From contig JACJZS010000002.1 of NCBI GenBank assembly GCA_020635515.1, forward strand, positions 1,040,001-1,104,000: DNA of 64,000 bases, given 5' to 3'. The notes under the pieces were generated by a model. That model had not been told where the DNA came from. It saw only the letters and a program-made list of their open reading frames with translations, and ran no database searches. Made by a program: the position numbers and the translations under genes. Below are positions 48,042-56,879 of this stretch, in pieces (position 1 is the first letter of the stretch; every line of letters begins with the position of its first letter). The stretch is from Flavobacteriales bacterium (GTDB lineage: Bacteria > Bacteroidota > Bacteroidia > Flavobacteriales > Weeksellaceae).

Positions 48042-48737
48042 TTAATACTTGCTAAGCAAGGTTTTATACTGCATTTTTCTAAAAACATTCGCTAGTGTAA
48101 GCACATCGGATTCACAATAGTTTTTTATGCGTTCTAAATCGTTTTCTTTGTAGTAAACCTCTGCAACTTGGCTTCCATCAATATCATTTTTAGGAGATTC
48201 TATTCCAAATGAATTGGCGAGTAAATCTAGAGAAGTGAAGTTTTTGAAATCTCCAAATTTCCATAATTCCATGGTGTCTATATGTGGTATTTCCCATGGT
48301 TTTTTTCCAAAGTTTTTTAGCGGATTTGGTAGTTCTATCTGATTGATTATCATTCTTCTAGATATGTATGGGAAGTCAAATTCTTTTCCGTTGTGAGCAC
48401 AAAGAATTATTTGATTAGAGAAATAATCAGAAGTAAGTAAATCGTTGAATCCTGTAAGTGTTTTTGATTCGTTGTGTGAGTAAAAACTGGTTATTTTCAG
48501 TTTGTTGCTAGCTACAATGATACCGCAAGAAATGCATATTATTTTCCCAAATTCTGCAAGGATTCCAGCACGTTCGTAATAAAATTCTTCGGGAAGTATA
48601 TTTTCATCTCTTTGATGTTGTGTTTTTTTATCCCAAAGTTTTTTTGTTCTTTCATCTAAATCGTCCCATTTTTTTGCTTGAGGAACGGTTTCTATATCTA
48701 AAAAAAGTAAATTTTTATCGGGAATATTTTCTATCAT
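48042..48737 (-). CDS. Predicted 3'-5' exonuclease, PolB-related (RNase H-like)
   Basis: 231 aa DEDD-type fold. Exo I LFLDIETVP (Asp and Glu near residues 14-16), Exo II-like LCAHNGKEFDFPYISRRM, and Exo III-like YCESDVLTLANVF are all present. It matches the stand-alone Bacteroidota family related to the proofreading domain of polymerase B, probably acting on DNA or RNA 3' ends. It lies upstream of mnmG. Confidence 0.85.
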   Translation of the reverse strand: MIENIPDKNLLFLDIETVPQAKKWDDLDERTKKLWDKKTQHQRDENILPEEFYYERAGILAEFGKIICISCGIIVASNKLKITSFYSHNESKTLTGFNDLLTSDYFSNQIILCAHNGKEFDFPYISRRMIINQIELPNPLKNFGKKPWEIPHIDTMELWKFGDFKNFTSLDLLANSFGIESPKNDIDGSQVAEVYYKENDLERIKNYCESDVLTLANVFRKMQYKTLLSKY

Positions 48738-48911
48738 TACATTAAAAATTAATACCTCAAAGATAAACTATTATTGGGTATGTATAAATCTAATAAGATA
48801 AATAACAGGAATTTAAATACAAATCTTAAAAATAGATAAAAAAAGGATAGTTATGTATTGAGTTTTATTTTTAGTAAATTCGCACACTTTTATTCTATAT
48901 AATACAGTATT

Positions 48912-49997
48912 ATGTCCAACAGTTTATTATCTAAATTACAAGCAATAAAGCAACGGTTTGATGAAGTTTCTGATTTAATTATACAACCTGATATCATTAT
49001 GGATCAGAAAAGATATGCTTCTTTAAATAGAGAGTATAAAGAATTAGAAAAGGTAGTAGAGGTATATAATGAGTACAGAACTTTGCTCAATACCATTTCT
49101 GATGCAGACGAAATAGTAGACGCAAATGAAGATGCAGAGATGGTGGAGCTTGCAAAAGAAGAAAAAAACGAAGCTTTAAACAAGATTCCAGAAGTGGAAG
49201 AAAAGATAAAATATTTATTAATTCCAAAGGATCCGAATGATGATAAAAACATTATTGTAGAACTTAGAGCAGGAACAGGAGGAGATGAAGCTGCAATCTT
49301 TGTGGAAGATGTATTCAGAATGTACACGATGTATTTTAAAACCAAAAATTGGAAGTATGATGTGGTAGATTTTTCTGAAGGAGGTGCAGGAAAAGGATAT
49401 AAAGAATTAATAATGAATGTTTCGGGAGAAGGAGTTTATGGAACTATGAAATTCGAAAGTGGTGTGCATAGAGTTCAGAGAGTCCCAGAAACAGAATCGC
49501 AAGGTAGAGTTCATACTTCGGCAATTACGGTTGCTGTTTTACCTGAAGCAGAGGAGGTAGATGTGGTAATTAATCCAGCAGATTTAGAATTTCAGACTTC
49601 GCGTTCATCGGGAGCAGGAGGACAGAATGTAAATAAGGTAGAAACAAAAGTTCAGTTAACGCATAAACCGTCGGGGATTGTTATTACCTGTTCGGTTACT
49701 CGTTCGCAGTTAGAAAATAGAACTATGGCAATGCAGATGTTACGAACAAAACTGTATGATATAGAACACCAAAAGTATCAAGATAAAATTGCATCTGAAC
49801 GAAAAACAATGGTATCTTCTGGGGATCGTTCTGCAAAAATTAGAACCTATAATTATCCTCAAGGTCGTGTAACGGATCATAGAATAAATAAATCTATTTA
49901 TAATTTAGATAATTTTATGAATGGAGATATAGAAGAGATGATTGATTCTGTGATATTAGCAGAAAACGCAGAAAAATTAAAAGGACAAGATTTATAA
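48912..49997 (+). CDS. prfA: Peptide chain release factor 1
   Basis: 361 aa. It terminates translation at UAA/UAG. The stop-codon recognition loop region ([13 protein letters not shown], with the PxT-type tripeptide context) and the catalytic GGQ in [14 protein letters not shown] are present. It is followed 3 bases later by thiL. Confidence 0.97.
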   Translation: MSNSLLSKLQAIKQRFDEVSDLIIQPDIIMDQKRYASLNREYKELEKVVEVYNEYRTLLNTISDADEIVDANEDAEMVELAKEEKNEALNKIPEVEEKIKYLLIPKDPNDDKNIIVELRAGTGGDEAAIFVEDVFRMYTMYFKTKNWKYDVVDFSEGGAGKGYKELIMNVSGEGVYGTMKFESGVHRVQRVPETESQGRVHTSAITVAVLPEAEEVDVVINPADLEFQTSRSSGAGGQNVNKVETKVQLTHKPSGIVITCSVTRSQLENRTMAMQMLRTKLYDIEHQKYQDKIASERKTMVSSGDRSAKIRTYNYPQGRVTDHRINKSIYNLDNFMNGDIEEMIDSVILAENAEKLKGQDL

Positions 49998-50000
49998 GCT

Positions 50001-51068
50001 ATGTTGCAAGATAAAAATGAATATAAAACTCCTATTTCAAAACTTGGAGAGTTTAAGTTGATTGAGCATTTAACTCAGAATTTTAAAATTAAACATTCAG
50101 AATCGATTTATTCTATTGGAGATGATTCTGCAGTAATAAAATCATCAAAAAATACAGTAATAAGTACAGATACTTTAACCGAAGCGATACATTTTGATTT
50201 AGCATACTTCCCTTTAAAGCATTTGGGTTATAAAGCTGTAGTGGTTGGTTTGAGTGATATTATAGCGATGAATGCCGTTCCTAAACAAATCATGATTTCT
50301 ATTGCAGTTTCTAATAGGTTTCCCGTTGAAGCATTAGAGGATATTTATTCGGGTATTCATGTTGCTTGCGAAAAATACAATGTAGATTTAATTGGCGGAG
50401 ATACTACAGCTTCTAAGTTAGGATTGGTAATTACTGTTACTTCAATAGGAGAGGTAGATGAGAAAGAAATAGTATACAGAAAGGGAGCAAATCCTACTGA
50501 CTTATTAGTAACTACGGGGGATTTAGGAGGTGCTTTTATGGGATTGAAGGTGCTTCAAAGAGAAAATGTGACATTTCAGTCTAATCCTAACTTTCAACCT
50601 GACTTATCGGGATATGAATACATTGTTCAAAAACAATTAAAACCAGAATTACGAGTAGATATTCAGAAAATATTTAGTGAATTAGAAGTTAAGCCGACTG
50701 CTATGATAGATATTTCAGATGGATTGTCTTCTGAATTATTGCACTTATCTAAGCAAAGTAATGTTGGATTTAATTTATATGAAGAAAAACTACCAATAGA
50801 CAATCAAACGATAACGGTTGCAGATGAATTTAATTTAAATCCTTCTACTGCTGTTTTAAATGGAGGAGAAGATTACGAGCTTCTTTTTACATTGCCGATG
50901 TCTGACTATGAAAAGATAAGGAATCACTTGGATTTTACTGTGATTGGTCATGCAACAGAAAATAGTGGAGCTAATTATTTAGTAGCACGAGGGAGTAGTC
51001 AGCTTATACCAATTACTGCACAAGGTTGGACAAATGAAAAAAATGAGTCTGATAATTTGGAAAATTAA
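50001..51068 (+). CDS. thiL: Thiamine-monophosphate kinase
   Basis: 355 aa. It phosphorylates thiamine-P to thiamine-PP. GDDSAVI metal/ATP site at about residue 43, STDTLTEAIHFDLAYFPLKHLGYKA, IGGDTTAS, DISDGLSSELLHL and NGGEDYELLF fit the family. It is coupled with prfA, and the tRNA-Ser promoter starts inside its last codons. Confidence 0.94.
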   Translation: MLQDKNEYKTPISKLGEFKLIEHLTQNFKIKHSESIYSIGDDSAVIKSSKNTVISTDTLTEAIHFDLAYFPLKHLGYKAVVVGLSDIIAMNAVPKQIMISIAVSNRFPVEALEDIYSGIHVACEKYNVDLIGGDTTASKLGLVITVTSIGEVDEKEIVYRKGANPTDLLVTTGDLGGAFMGLKVLQRENVTFQSNPNFQPDLSGYEYIVQKQLKPELRVDIQKIFSELEVKPTAMIDISDGLSSELLHLSKQSNVGFNLYEEKLPIDNQTITVADEFNLNPSTAVLNGGEDYELLFTLPMSDYEKIRNHLDFTVIGHATENSGANYLVARGSSQLIPITAQGWTNEKNESDNLEN

Positions 51069-51088
51069 TATATAATTTACTATCTTTG
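51056..51088 (+). promoter_or_regulatory. Promoter of tRNA-Ser
   Basis: TTTG (51056-51059), 21 bases, TATCTTTG (51081-51088). The -7 box is identical to that of the rRNA promoter; spacing is two bases longer. The start would be near 51094-51096. Confidence 0.65.
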
Positions 51089-51103
51089 CAGACCTTAAAA
51101 AAA

Positions 51104-51188
51104 GGAGAAATGGCAGAGTGGTCGAATGCGGCAGTCTTGAAAACTGTTGAGGGTCACACCTCCGGGGGTTCGAATCCCTCTTTCTCCG
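51104..51188 (+). tRNA. tRNA-Ser (UGA)
   Basis: 85 bases, type II with a long variable arm. Acceptor GGAGAAA/TTTCTCC pairs perfectly, anticodon loop CTTGAAA gives UGA, T-loop GGTTCGAATCC, discriminator G as required for serine. CCA is not encoded. Confidence 0.96.
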
Positions 51189-51194
51189 CAAAAC

Positions 51195-51234
51195 AAAACC
51201 GTAATTCTTTTAATAATAAAGAGTTGCGGTTTTT
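51195..51234 (+). terminator. Terminator after tRNA-Ser
   Basis: 16-base arms (51195-51210, 51218-51233) with two wobble pairs and 7-base loop, ending in T. Confidence 0.78.
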
Positions 51235-51315
51235 AAATTTCAAGTAAATAACTTTTCAATATACTTGTATAGTTTGGAGTAATTGCTTTTTTATACATCT
51301 TTGATTCATACATAG

Positions 51316-51323
51316 TACCTTTG
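51316..51323 (+). promoter_or_regulatory. -7 element for the YeeE/YedE pair
   Basis: TACCTTTG, an exact TANNTTTG match. Its position places transcription start near 51330, downstream of the alternative TTG at 51321, and so supports the ATG at 51342 as the real start. There is no clear -33 box. Confidence 0.45.
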
Positions 51324-51341
51324 TGCGAAATTTTGGTTATT

Positions 51342-51908
51342 ATGATAGAGTTTTTGAGCCAACCTTGGCATTGGTCTATAACGGGGATCTTAATCGGTCT
51401 TACTGTTCCAGTATTGTTGATTTTTGATAATAAAAAGTTTGGTATTTCTGCAAATTTACGACACGCTTGTGCGATATGTTTTCCAGCTAAAATCCCTTTT
51501 TTTAATTACGATTGGAAATCAGAAAAGTGGAATTTATTTTTTGTTTTTGGAATTTTGATAGGTGGATTTATTGCTTATGAATTTATTCCTAATGAAAATC
51601 CAATACATCTAGCGGAGCATACAAAACATGTAATGGAATCGTATGGAATTACAGATTTTTCTAACATTCAACCAAATGAAGTGTTTAGTTGGAATACCTT
51701 GTTTACGATGAGAGGTTTTGTATTCTTTATAGTAGGTGGTTTTCTTGTTGGCTTTGGAACTCGCTATGCAGGTGGTTGTACCTCTGGACATTCTATAATG
51801 GGAATAGCATCTTTACAGTTGCCATCATTAGTTGCCACTTGTTGTTTTATGGTAGGAGGTTTTATTAGTGCGAATTATATTATTCCTATAATATTCAAAT
51901 ACTTATAA
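51342..51908 (+). CDS. YeeE/YedE family transporter subunit, first half
   Basis: 188 aa from the ATG at 51342. About five membrane helices. It carries a cysteine pair (HACAICFPAKIPFF) and the family motif GTRYAGGCTSGHSIMG. YeeE/YedE proteins move thiosulfate-like sulfur compounds; conserved cysteines handle the substrate. Full-length transporters are one chain, but here the protein is encoded as two adjacent genes with a 2-base gap, so the pair probably assembles. Confidence 0.88.
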   Translation: MIEFLSQPWHWSITGILIGLTVPVLLIFDNKKFGISANLRHACAICFPAKIPFFNYDWKSEKWNLFFVFGILIGGFIAYEFIPNENPIHLAEHTKHVMESYGITDFSNIQPNEVFSWNTLFTMRGFVFFIVGGFLVGFGTRYAGGCTSGHSIMGIASLQLPSLVATCCFMVGGFISANYIIPIIFKYL

Positions 51909-51910
51909 TT

Positions 51911-52321
51911 ATGAAAAATATAAAATATCTTATTTTAGGAATTGTTTTTGGAGTTGTTTTCGTAAAAGGCGAGGTAATCAGTTGGTTTCGCATTCAAGAA
52001 ATGTTTATGCTTGATTCTTTTCACATGTATGGAATTATAGGTACAGCAATAATTACCGCAATGATTTCTATTTACTTAATTAAAAAATTAAATATAAAGA
52101 CATTAAAAGGAGAGAAAATTACAATTCCAGACAAAAAGTTCACTAAAGGACAAGTAATAGGAGGTTTAATTTTTGGTATTGGTTGGGCAATCACAGGTGC
52201 ATGTCCTGGTCCGTTATTTGCAATTATAGGAAGCGGATATACTGTGGTTGTAGTTACGTTACTTAGTGCAATTTTGGGTACTTGGATTTATGGGAAATTT
52301 CGAGATAAGTTACCAAACTAA
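51911..52321 (+). CDS. YeeE/YedE family transporter subunit, second half (DUF6691-type)
   Basis: 136 aa, four helices, with WAITGACPGPLFAIIGSG, the second copy of the cysteine motif of the YeeE/YedE fold. It partners with the 51342 product. The substrate is inferred only from the family. Confidence 0.86.
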   Translation: MKNIKYLILGIVFGVVFVKGEVISWFRIQEMFMLDSFHMYGIIGTAIITAMISIYLIKKLNIKTLKGEKITIPDKKFTKGQVIGGLIFGIGWAITGACPGPLFAIIGSGYTVVVVTLLSAILGTWIYGKFRDKLPN

Positions 52322-52375
52322 AAAATGATAAATTGTTTAAAATATCGTAATATTGCACAAAAATATACCATAGAT

Positions 52376-53320
52376 ATGAATAATAAAGTATTAAGCTTTG
52401 TGGCATTGGTTTTACTTACAGTAAGCTGTAATAAGATGTCTAACAATACTCAAGTAAATGAGTTAAAAAATGACGATGAAAAAGCGTCGTATGCATTTGG
52501 AGTAAATCTAAGTAATAGAGTTTTAGAGTTTGAAAAAAATCTTCCGCTTGAAGATTCTCTAAATCAAGATCAAGTTAAAAAAGGAATTAGTGATGTTTTT
52601 GATTCATCAAAAGAGATTTCTAAAAGCGAATTCTTTGGAATGCAGATTGGGCTTCAGATTCAAGAGTTTCTTCGAGCTAATAAAATGGAAGATAAAATAG
52701 ATAAAAATATTTTAATTCAAGGGATTTTTGATAAAGTAAACAAAGGGGAACTTTTGATGGAAGAGTCTGAAATTCCTGAGTTTTTAGATGGATACGTAAG
52801 ACCTCTAATGGAAAAAGCTCAGAAAGAAAATCAAGAAGCAGTGAACAAAAGAAGAGAGAAAGAATCTAAAGAAAACCAAGAAGAAAGTACTAAGTTTTTA
52901 GAGGAAAATAAGAAAAAACAAGGAGTAAAAGTAACGGATTCAGGGTTACAATATGAGGTAATAAAAGAAGGAGATGGGACAACAAAAGTAGAGCAAGATG
53001 ATGTTGTTTCTGTTAAATTTAATGGGACTTTAGTAGATGGAACTGTATTTGACAGTACAGATAAAATGAAAGAAGGAAAAGTGGATTTTCCTGTAGCAAA
53101 CGTAATTCCTGGTTGGCAAGAAGGAATCAAGTTGATGACAAAAGGAGCTAAATACAAGTTTTATATTCCTTCGGAATTAGCATACGGAGAACAAGGAGGA
53201 GGAGTAGCAATAGGTCCTAATCAAGTGCTTATATTTGAAGTAGAGCTTCTTGATGTTAAAGATAAAGAGCCTCAAGTTCAGCTTAATGCGAATGGACAAC
53301 CAGCAGTACCTGCGGAATAA
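52376..53320 (+). CDS. FKBP-type peptidyl-prolyl isomerase lipoprotein
   Basis: 314 aa from the Met at 52376, which places the lipobox (LLTVSC, Cys about 18) correctly; an upstream Met at 52325 would displace the signal. FKBP N-terminal dimerisation domain (about 30-160), a charged helix (EKAQKENQEAVNKRREKESK), then an FKBP domain (about 185-295: GTLVDGTVFDST, VIPGWQEGIKLM, YIPSELAYGEQG, LIFEVELLDV). This is the FkpA/Mip arrangement. It is a periplasmic or surface foldase. Confidence 0.92.
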   Translation: MNNKVLSFVALVLLTVSCNKMSNNTQVNELKNDDEKASYAFGVNLSNRVLEFEKNLPLEDSLNQDQVKKGISDVFDSSKEISKSEFFGMQIGLQIQEFLRANKMEDKIDKNILIQGIFDKVNKGELLMEESEIPEFLDGYVRPLMEKAQKENQEAVNKRREKESKENQEESTKFLEENKKKQGVKVTDSGLQYEVIKEGDGTTKVEQDDVVSVKFNGTLVDGTVFDSTDKMKEGKVDFPVANVIPGWQEGIKLMTKGAKYKFYIPSELAYGEQGGGVAIGPNQVLIFEVELLDVKDKEPQVQLNANGQPAVPAE

Positions 53321-53345
53321 GTAAATGTAAATGTTTTAAATCTAT

Positions 53346-53384
53346 AAAAGACTCAGGCTCGCCGAAGGCGAGCCTGAGTCTTTT
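53346..53384. terminator. Strong bidirectional terminator, unusually GC-rich
   Basis: Perfect 18-base arms (53346-53363 and 53367-53384) around a GAA loop. The core (GACTCAGGCTCGCC) is far more GC-rich than anything around it. It separates the FKBP gene from the convergent Rieske-like gene. Confidence 0.9.
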
Positions 53385-53414
53385 ATTTTATATTTTTAAG
53401 TGGGAAATAAAAAT

Positions 53415-53870
53415 TTAATTACTTATAAACAACACATTGGTAGAAGGATTGAAGCTTGCATAATAGGTTCTTGGGGATTTTGAAGTGTTTCCACTTATTG
53501 GTTCGCCTGTATATAAATTCCATTTTGAGTCATCATGAGGACAATAAATTACAATTCCACTTTGAACAAAAAGCGTAGTGTCATCATCAGGGCAAAGATG
53601 AGGAGCATTTCTATCATACACTTTAAAGTTAGAATTGGAAGTTCGCACAATTATCAAACCACGAGTTCCCTCTCCAGAAGCTCCAGACGTTTCTACGTAT
53701 CCACCAGCATTTAGCAAATTTTGATATTGCGGTAAATTTAAGTTGATTGTAGAATTGATTGTAGAATTAGGGAAACAGCTTAATGTTCCGTCATTTGTAG
53801 TACAAGAAAATCCTAAAAATAAAAATAACGTATAAGTTATTGAAAGAAAAAATATTTTATAGCGTACCAT
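53415..53870 (-). CDS. Rieske-like lipoprotein with an incomplete cluster site
   Basis: 151 aa from the Met at 53870; the frame opens at 53939 but the lipobox (LGFSC) requires the inner start. The C-terminal 100 residues follow the Rieske fold pattern seen in Bacteroidota lipoproteins (KVYDRNAPHLCPDDDTTLFV, then IVIYCPHDDSKWNLYTGEP). However, the first CxH ligand motif reads PHLCP and the second gives CPHDD, so the standard C-x-H plus C-x2-H set for a [2Fe-2S] cluster is not met. It may be a cluster-less relative. Confidence 0.72.
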   Translation of the reverse strand: MVRYKIFFLSITYTLFLFLGFSCTTNDGTLSCFPNSTINSTINLNLPQYQNLLNAGGYVETSGASGEGTRGLIIVRTSNSNFKVYDRNAPHLCPDDDTTLFVQSGIVIYCPHDDSKWNLYTGEPISGNTSKSPRTYYASFNPSTNVLFISN

Positions 53871-53951
53871 TTTTTTATTAAATTTGCATTTACACAGAAA
53901 TAAACCGCAAGTTAAGCGGATTTTTTTATTTAATACCAAATATAAACTGAT

Positions 53952-54425
53952 ATGAACTATATAACGAAAGAAGGTTTAGAAAAATTGCGTGCCGAATTAA
54001 ATGAACTAGAAGCAGTAGAAAGACCAAAGGTAACGCAACAAATAGCAGAAGCACGAGATAAAGGTGATTTATCAGAAAATGCAGAGTATGATGCAGCAAA
54101 AGAAGCTCAAGGTTTACTTGAAATGAAAATAGCGAAATTAAAAGATGTTATAGGGAACTCCAAAGTAATCAACCCGAATATGCTTGATGCTTCTAAAGTA
54201 GGAATCTTGAGCAAGGTAAAACTTAAAAATTTAGCAAATAATCAAGAAATGGTATATTCTCTTGTTCCTGAAAGTGAAACCAACATAAAAGTAGGGAAAA
54301 TATCAATCAATACACCTATAGCCAAAGGTTTGGTTGGGAAAAAACAAGGAGAAAAAGTAGAAATTATTCTTCCTAATGGAAATAAATTGAATTTAGAAGT
54401 ATTGGAAATTTCAATATCAGAATAA
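53952..54425 (+). CDS. greA: Transcription elongation factor GreA
   Basis: 157 aa. N-terminal coiled coil with the acidic tip (DKGDLSENAEYDAAKEAQ) that reaches the RNA polymerase active centre and stimulates transcript cleavage; C-terminal FKBP-like domain ending IILPNGNKLNLEVLEISI. It is followed 4 bases later by the HIT gene. Confidence 0.97.
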   Translation: MNYITKEGLEKLRAELNELEAVERPKVTQQIAEARDKGDLSENAEYDAAKEAQGLLEMKIAKLKDVIGNSKVINPNMLDASKVGILSKVKLKNLANNQEMVYSLVPESETNIKVGKISINTPIAKGLVGKKQGEKVEIILPNGNKLNLEVLEISISE

Positions 54426-54429
54426 AACT

Positions 54430-54822
54430 ATGCCTACTATTTTTACTAAAATAATTAATCGAGAAATCCCGTGTTATAAAATTGCAGAGAATGATTCTTG
54501 CATTGCTTTTTTGGATATTTCTCCATTAAAAAAAGGGCATACACTTGTTGTTCCTAAAAAGGAAGTTGATAAACTTTTTGATTTAACAGAATCTGAATAC
54601 CAACAAACAATGAGTTTTGCATACAAGATTGCTCATGCAATTGAAAAGACAATTCCGTGCAAACGAATAGGTGTTGCGGTGCTTGGCATGGAAGTTCCTC
54701 ATGCACATATTCATTTAATTCCTCTTGATTCCGAAGGAGATTTAAATTTTGCCAATCCGAAACTTCAGTTTTCTGAGCGAGAAATGACTCAAATCGCAGA
54801 ATTAATCTCTGAGCAAGTATAG
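54430..54822 (+). CDS. HIT family nucleotide hydrolase (HinT-like)
   Basis: 130 aa. The HIT triad is present as HAHIHLIPL; N-terminal TIFTKIINREIPCYKIAEND is typical of HinT-type proteins that split adenosine phosphoramidates. It is coupled to greA. Confidence 0.93.
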   Translation: MPTIFTKIINREIPCYKIAENDSCIAFLDISPLKKGHTLVVPKKEVDKLFDLTESEYQQTMSFAYKIAHAIEKTIPCKRIGVAVLGMEVPHAHIHLIPLDSEGDLNFANPKLQFSEREMTQIAELISEQV

Positions 54823-54835
54823 AAAAATATTTTTC

Positions 54836-55978
54836 ATGAATAGGATTTATCTAGATAATGCTTCTTCTACACCTATGTACGAAGAGGTTATTCAAGAAAT
54901 GACATCTGTGATGAAAGATACTTACGGAAATCCATCTTCTACACACTCATTTGGTCAGAAAAATAAATCTATAATTGAAAATTCTCGAAAGAAAATAGCT
55001 TCATTACTTCATTGTTCGTCTAATGAAGTTATTTTTACATCGTGTGCCACAGAAAGTAATAACTTAATTCTTCGCTCTTGTGTATATGATTTAAAAGTAG
55101 AACGAATTATTACCACTCAACTGGAGCATAAATCAGTTTTAGAAACTATTTATGATTTACAGCAAAAACTACCCGAATTGGAAATCCTATTTCTCCCTGT
55201 TGATTCGCGTGGAACTATTAATCTAAATGTTTTACAAAAAGAATTACAATTAAGCTCAAAGAAAACGCTTGTTTCATTAATGCACGGAAACAACGAGTTT
55301 GGTAATTTAATTGATTTAATGAAAGTGGGAGAGTTATGTCACGAAAATAAAGCGTTATTTCACTCAGATGCAGTTCAGACTATAGGGCATCTACCTATTA
55401 ATTTTGGTGAAATTCCTATTGATTTCATGTGTGCATCAGCTCATAAATTTCATGGTCCAAAAGGTATAGGAATTGCTCTTATAAAAAGCAAACATCACTT
55501 AAAGTCTACTATAACAGGTGGTGGGCAGGAAAACAATCATAGAAGTGGAACAGAGAATGTATATGCAATAGCAGGAATGGCAAGAGCCTTAGAGTTGTCT
55601 ATTCAGAATCTAGACGAGAATAGACGTAAGGTAGAGCAGTTAAAAAAATATGCAATTGATCAGTTAGAAGAATCCATTCCTAATGTTCAATTTACAGCTC
55701 AATCTTCTGATTTATCGAATAGCTTATATACAATTTTGAATATTCTACTTCCTTTCAAAAATAATATGTTGAGCTTTCAATTAGACATGAAAGGAATTTC
55801 TATTTCTCAAGGAAGTGCCTGTAACTCTGGTGCAGTAAAACTTTCTAATGCTATTAAGAATATAGTGCCTAAGAGTGAGCAAAATAAAATAACGCCTTTA
55901 CGTATTTCTTTTTCTTCATTTAATACAACCAAGGACGTAGATTCTTTGGTATTTGCTCTTGTTGAATTAATGGTATAA
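54836..55978 (+). CDS. Cysteine desulfurase, NifS/IscS-like
   Basis: 380 aa PLP enzyme. Substrate-entry DNASSTPMYEEV start; Schiff-base Lys in CASAHKFHGPKGIG; nucleophilic Cys in SISQGSACNSGAV. It releases sulfur from cysteine for Fe-S clusters or tRNA thiolation. It lies 13 bases after the HIT gene; no isc or suf genes are adjacent. Confidence 0.92.
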   Translation: MNRIYLDNASSTPMYEEVIQEMTSVMKDTYGNPSSTHSFGQKNKSIIENSRKKIASLLHCSSNEVIFTSCATESNNLILRSCVYDLKVERIITTQLEHKSVLETIYDLQQKLPELEILFLPVDSRGTINLNVLQKELQLSSKKTLVSLMHGNNEFGNLIDLMKVGELCHENKALFHSDAVQTIGHLPINFGEIPIDFMCASAHKFHGPKGIGIALIKSKHHLKSTITGGGQENNHRSGTENVYAIAGMARALELSIQNLDENRRKVEQLKKYAIDQLEESIPNVQFTAQSSDLSNSLYTILNILLPFKNNMLSFQLDMKGISISQGSACNSGAVKLSNAIKNIVPKSEQNKITPLRISFSSFNTTKDVDSLVFALVELMV

Positions 55979-56022
55979 AATGTTTTTATTGCCTTGATTG
56001 GCGAAGTATACTATTTTTTTTG

Positions 56023-56030
56023 TAAATTTG
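56023..56030 (+). promoter_or_regulatory. -7 element upstream of the glycogen-synthase-like gene
   Basis: TAAATTTG, an exact match, with TTG 22 bases upstream (55998-56000). The predicted start is near 56037, 23 bases before the ATG. Confidence 0.45.
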
Positions 56031-56059
56031 CAAAATACTATTAACAACGAAATCTTTTT

Positions 56060-56869
56060 ATGAGTTCGAAAAGAATATTACACGTAACTTCAGAATTATC
56101 GCCTTATTTACCAGAAAATCCAATTTCAACAACAGTAAACAATCTAGCTGTAAAGTCCTATTCAGCAGGAAATGATGTAAGAGTTTTTATGCCGAGATTT
56201 GGTTTTATAAACGAAAGAAGATTTCAACTTCACGAGGTAATTCGACTTTCAGGAATCAATTTGATAATAAATGATTTAGATCAACCACTTGTAATAAAGG
56301 TGGCATCTCTTCCAGGAGAAAGAATGCAGGTTTATTTTGTAGACAACGAAGAATATTTTAAAAGAAAATCTCTGTATGAAGATGAAAGTGGAAATTTTCA
56401 TGAAGATAATCATGAAAGAGCAGTGTTTTTTGTTAAAGGAGTTTTAGAAACAATTAAAAAATTAAATTGGGTTCCCGATGTAATTCATGTACATGGCTGG
56501 ATGGCAGCTTTCTTGCCAATTTACCTTAAGACCTATTATTCAAAGGATACAATGTTTAGCGAGTGCAAAATTGTTACTTCTGTTTACAATAGCATGAATG
56601 ATTATTCCCTTCCTAATGATGTGTATGATGTATTAGATTTTGATAAAATTGAAAAATCTAGTTTTACCTACTTTACTGCACCTAAAACAAACAACCTTGT
56701 TGTTGAGTCATTGCAGTATTCAGACTTGGTTTTAAAAGGAGAAGAGTTTGTTGGTGATGACATGAAAAAGTTCTTAGAAGAAAATCCTAGTAAAATGGAT
56801 TACGATTCTTTAGAAGACTTAGCAGATATATATGCCGATTTTATTAGAGAAGGTGTTAATCTTAGCTAG
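56060..56869 (+). CDS. Glycogen/starch-synthase N-terminal-domain protein
   Basis: 269 aa, about half of a glycogen synthase. It covers the GT5 N-terminal Rossmann domain (RILHVTSELSPYL; VFMPRFGFI; WVPDVIHVHGWMAAFLPIYL), but the ADP-glucose-binding Lys-x-Gly-Gly near the N-terminus is replaced by PENPISTT, and the whole C-terminal domain is absent. It is complete as a gene, with normal start and stop, so this is a real short family rather than a truncation. Catalysis is unlikely; a role with the DUF4270 and glmS neighbours is open. Confidence 0.82.
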   Translation: MSSKRILHVTSELSPYLPENPISTTVNNLAVKSYSAGNDVRVFMPRFGFINERRFQLHEVIRLSGINLIINDLDQPLVIKVASLPGERMQVYFVDNEEYFKRKSLYEDESGNFHEDNHERAVFFVKGVLETIKKLNWVPDVIHVHGWMAAFLPIYLKTYYSKDTMFSECKIVTSVYNSMNDYSLPNDVYDVLDFDKIEKSSFTYFTAPKTNNLVVESLQYSDLVLKGEEFVGDDMKKFLEENPSKMDYDSLEDLADIYADFIREGVNLS

Positions 56870-56879
56870 ATTTTGCAGT

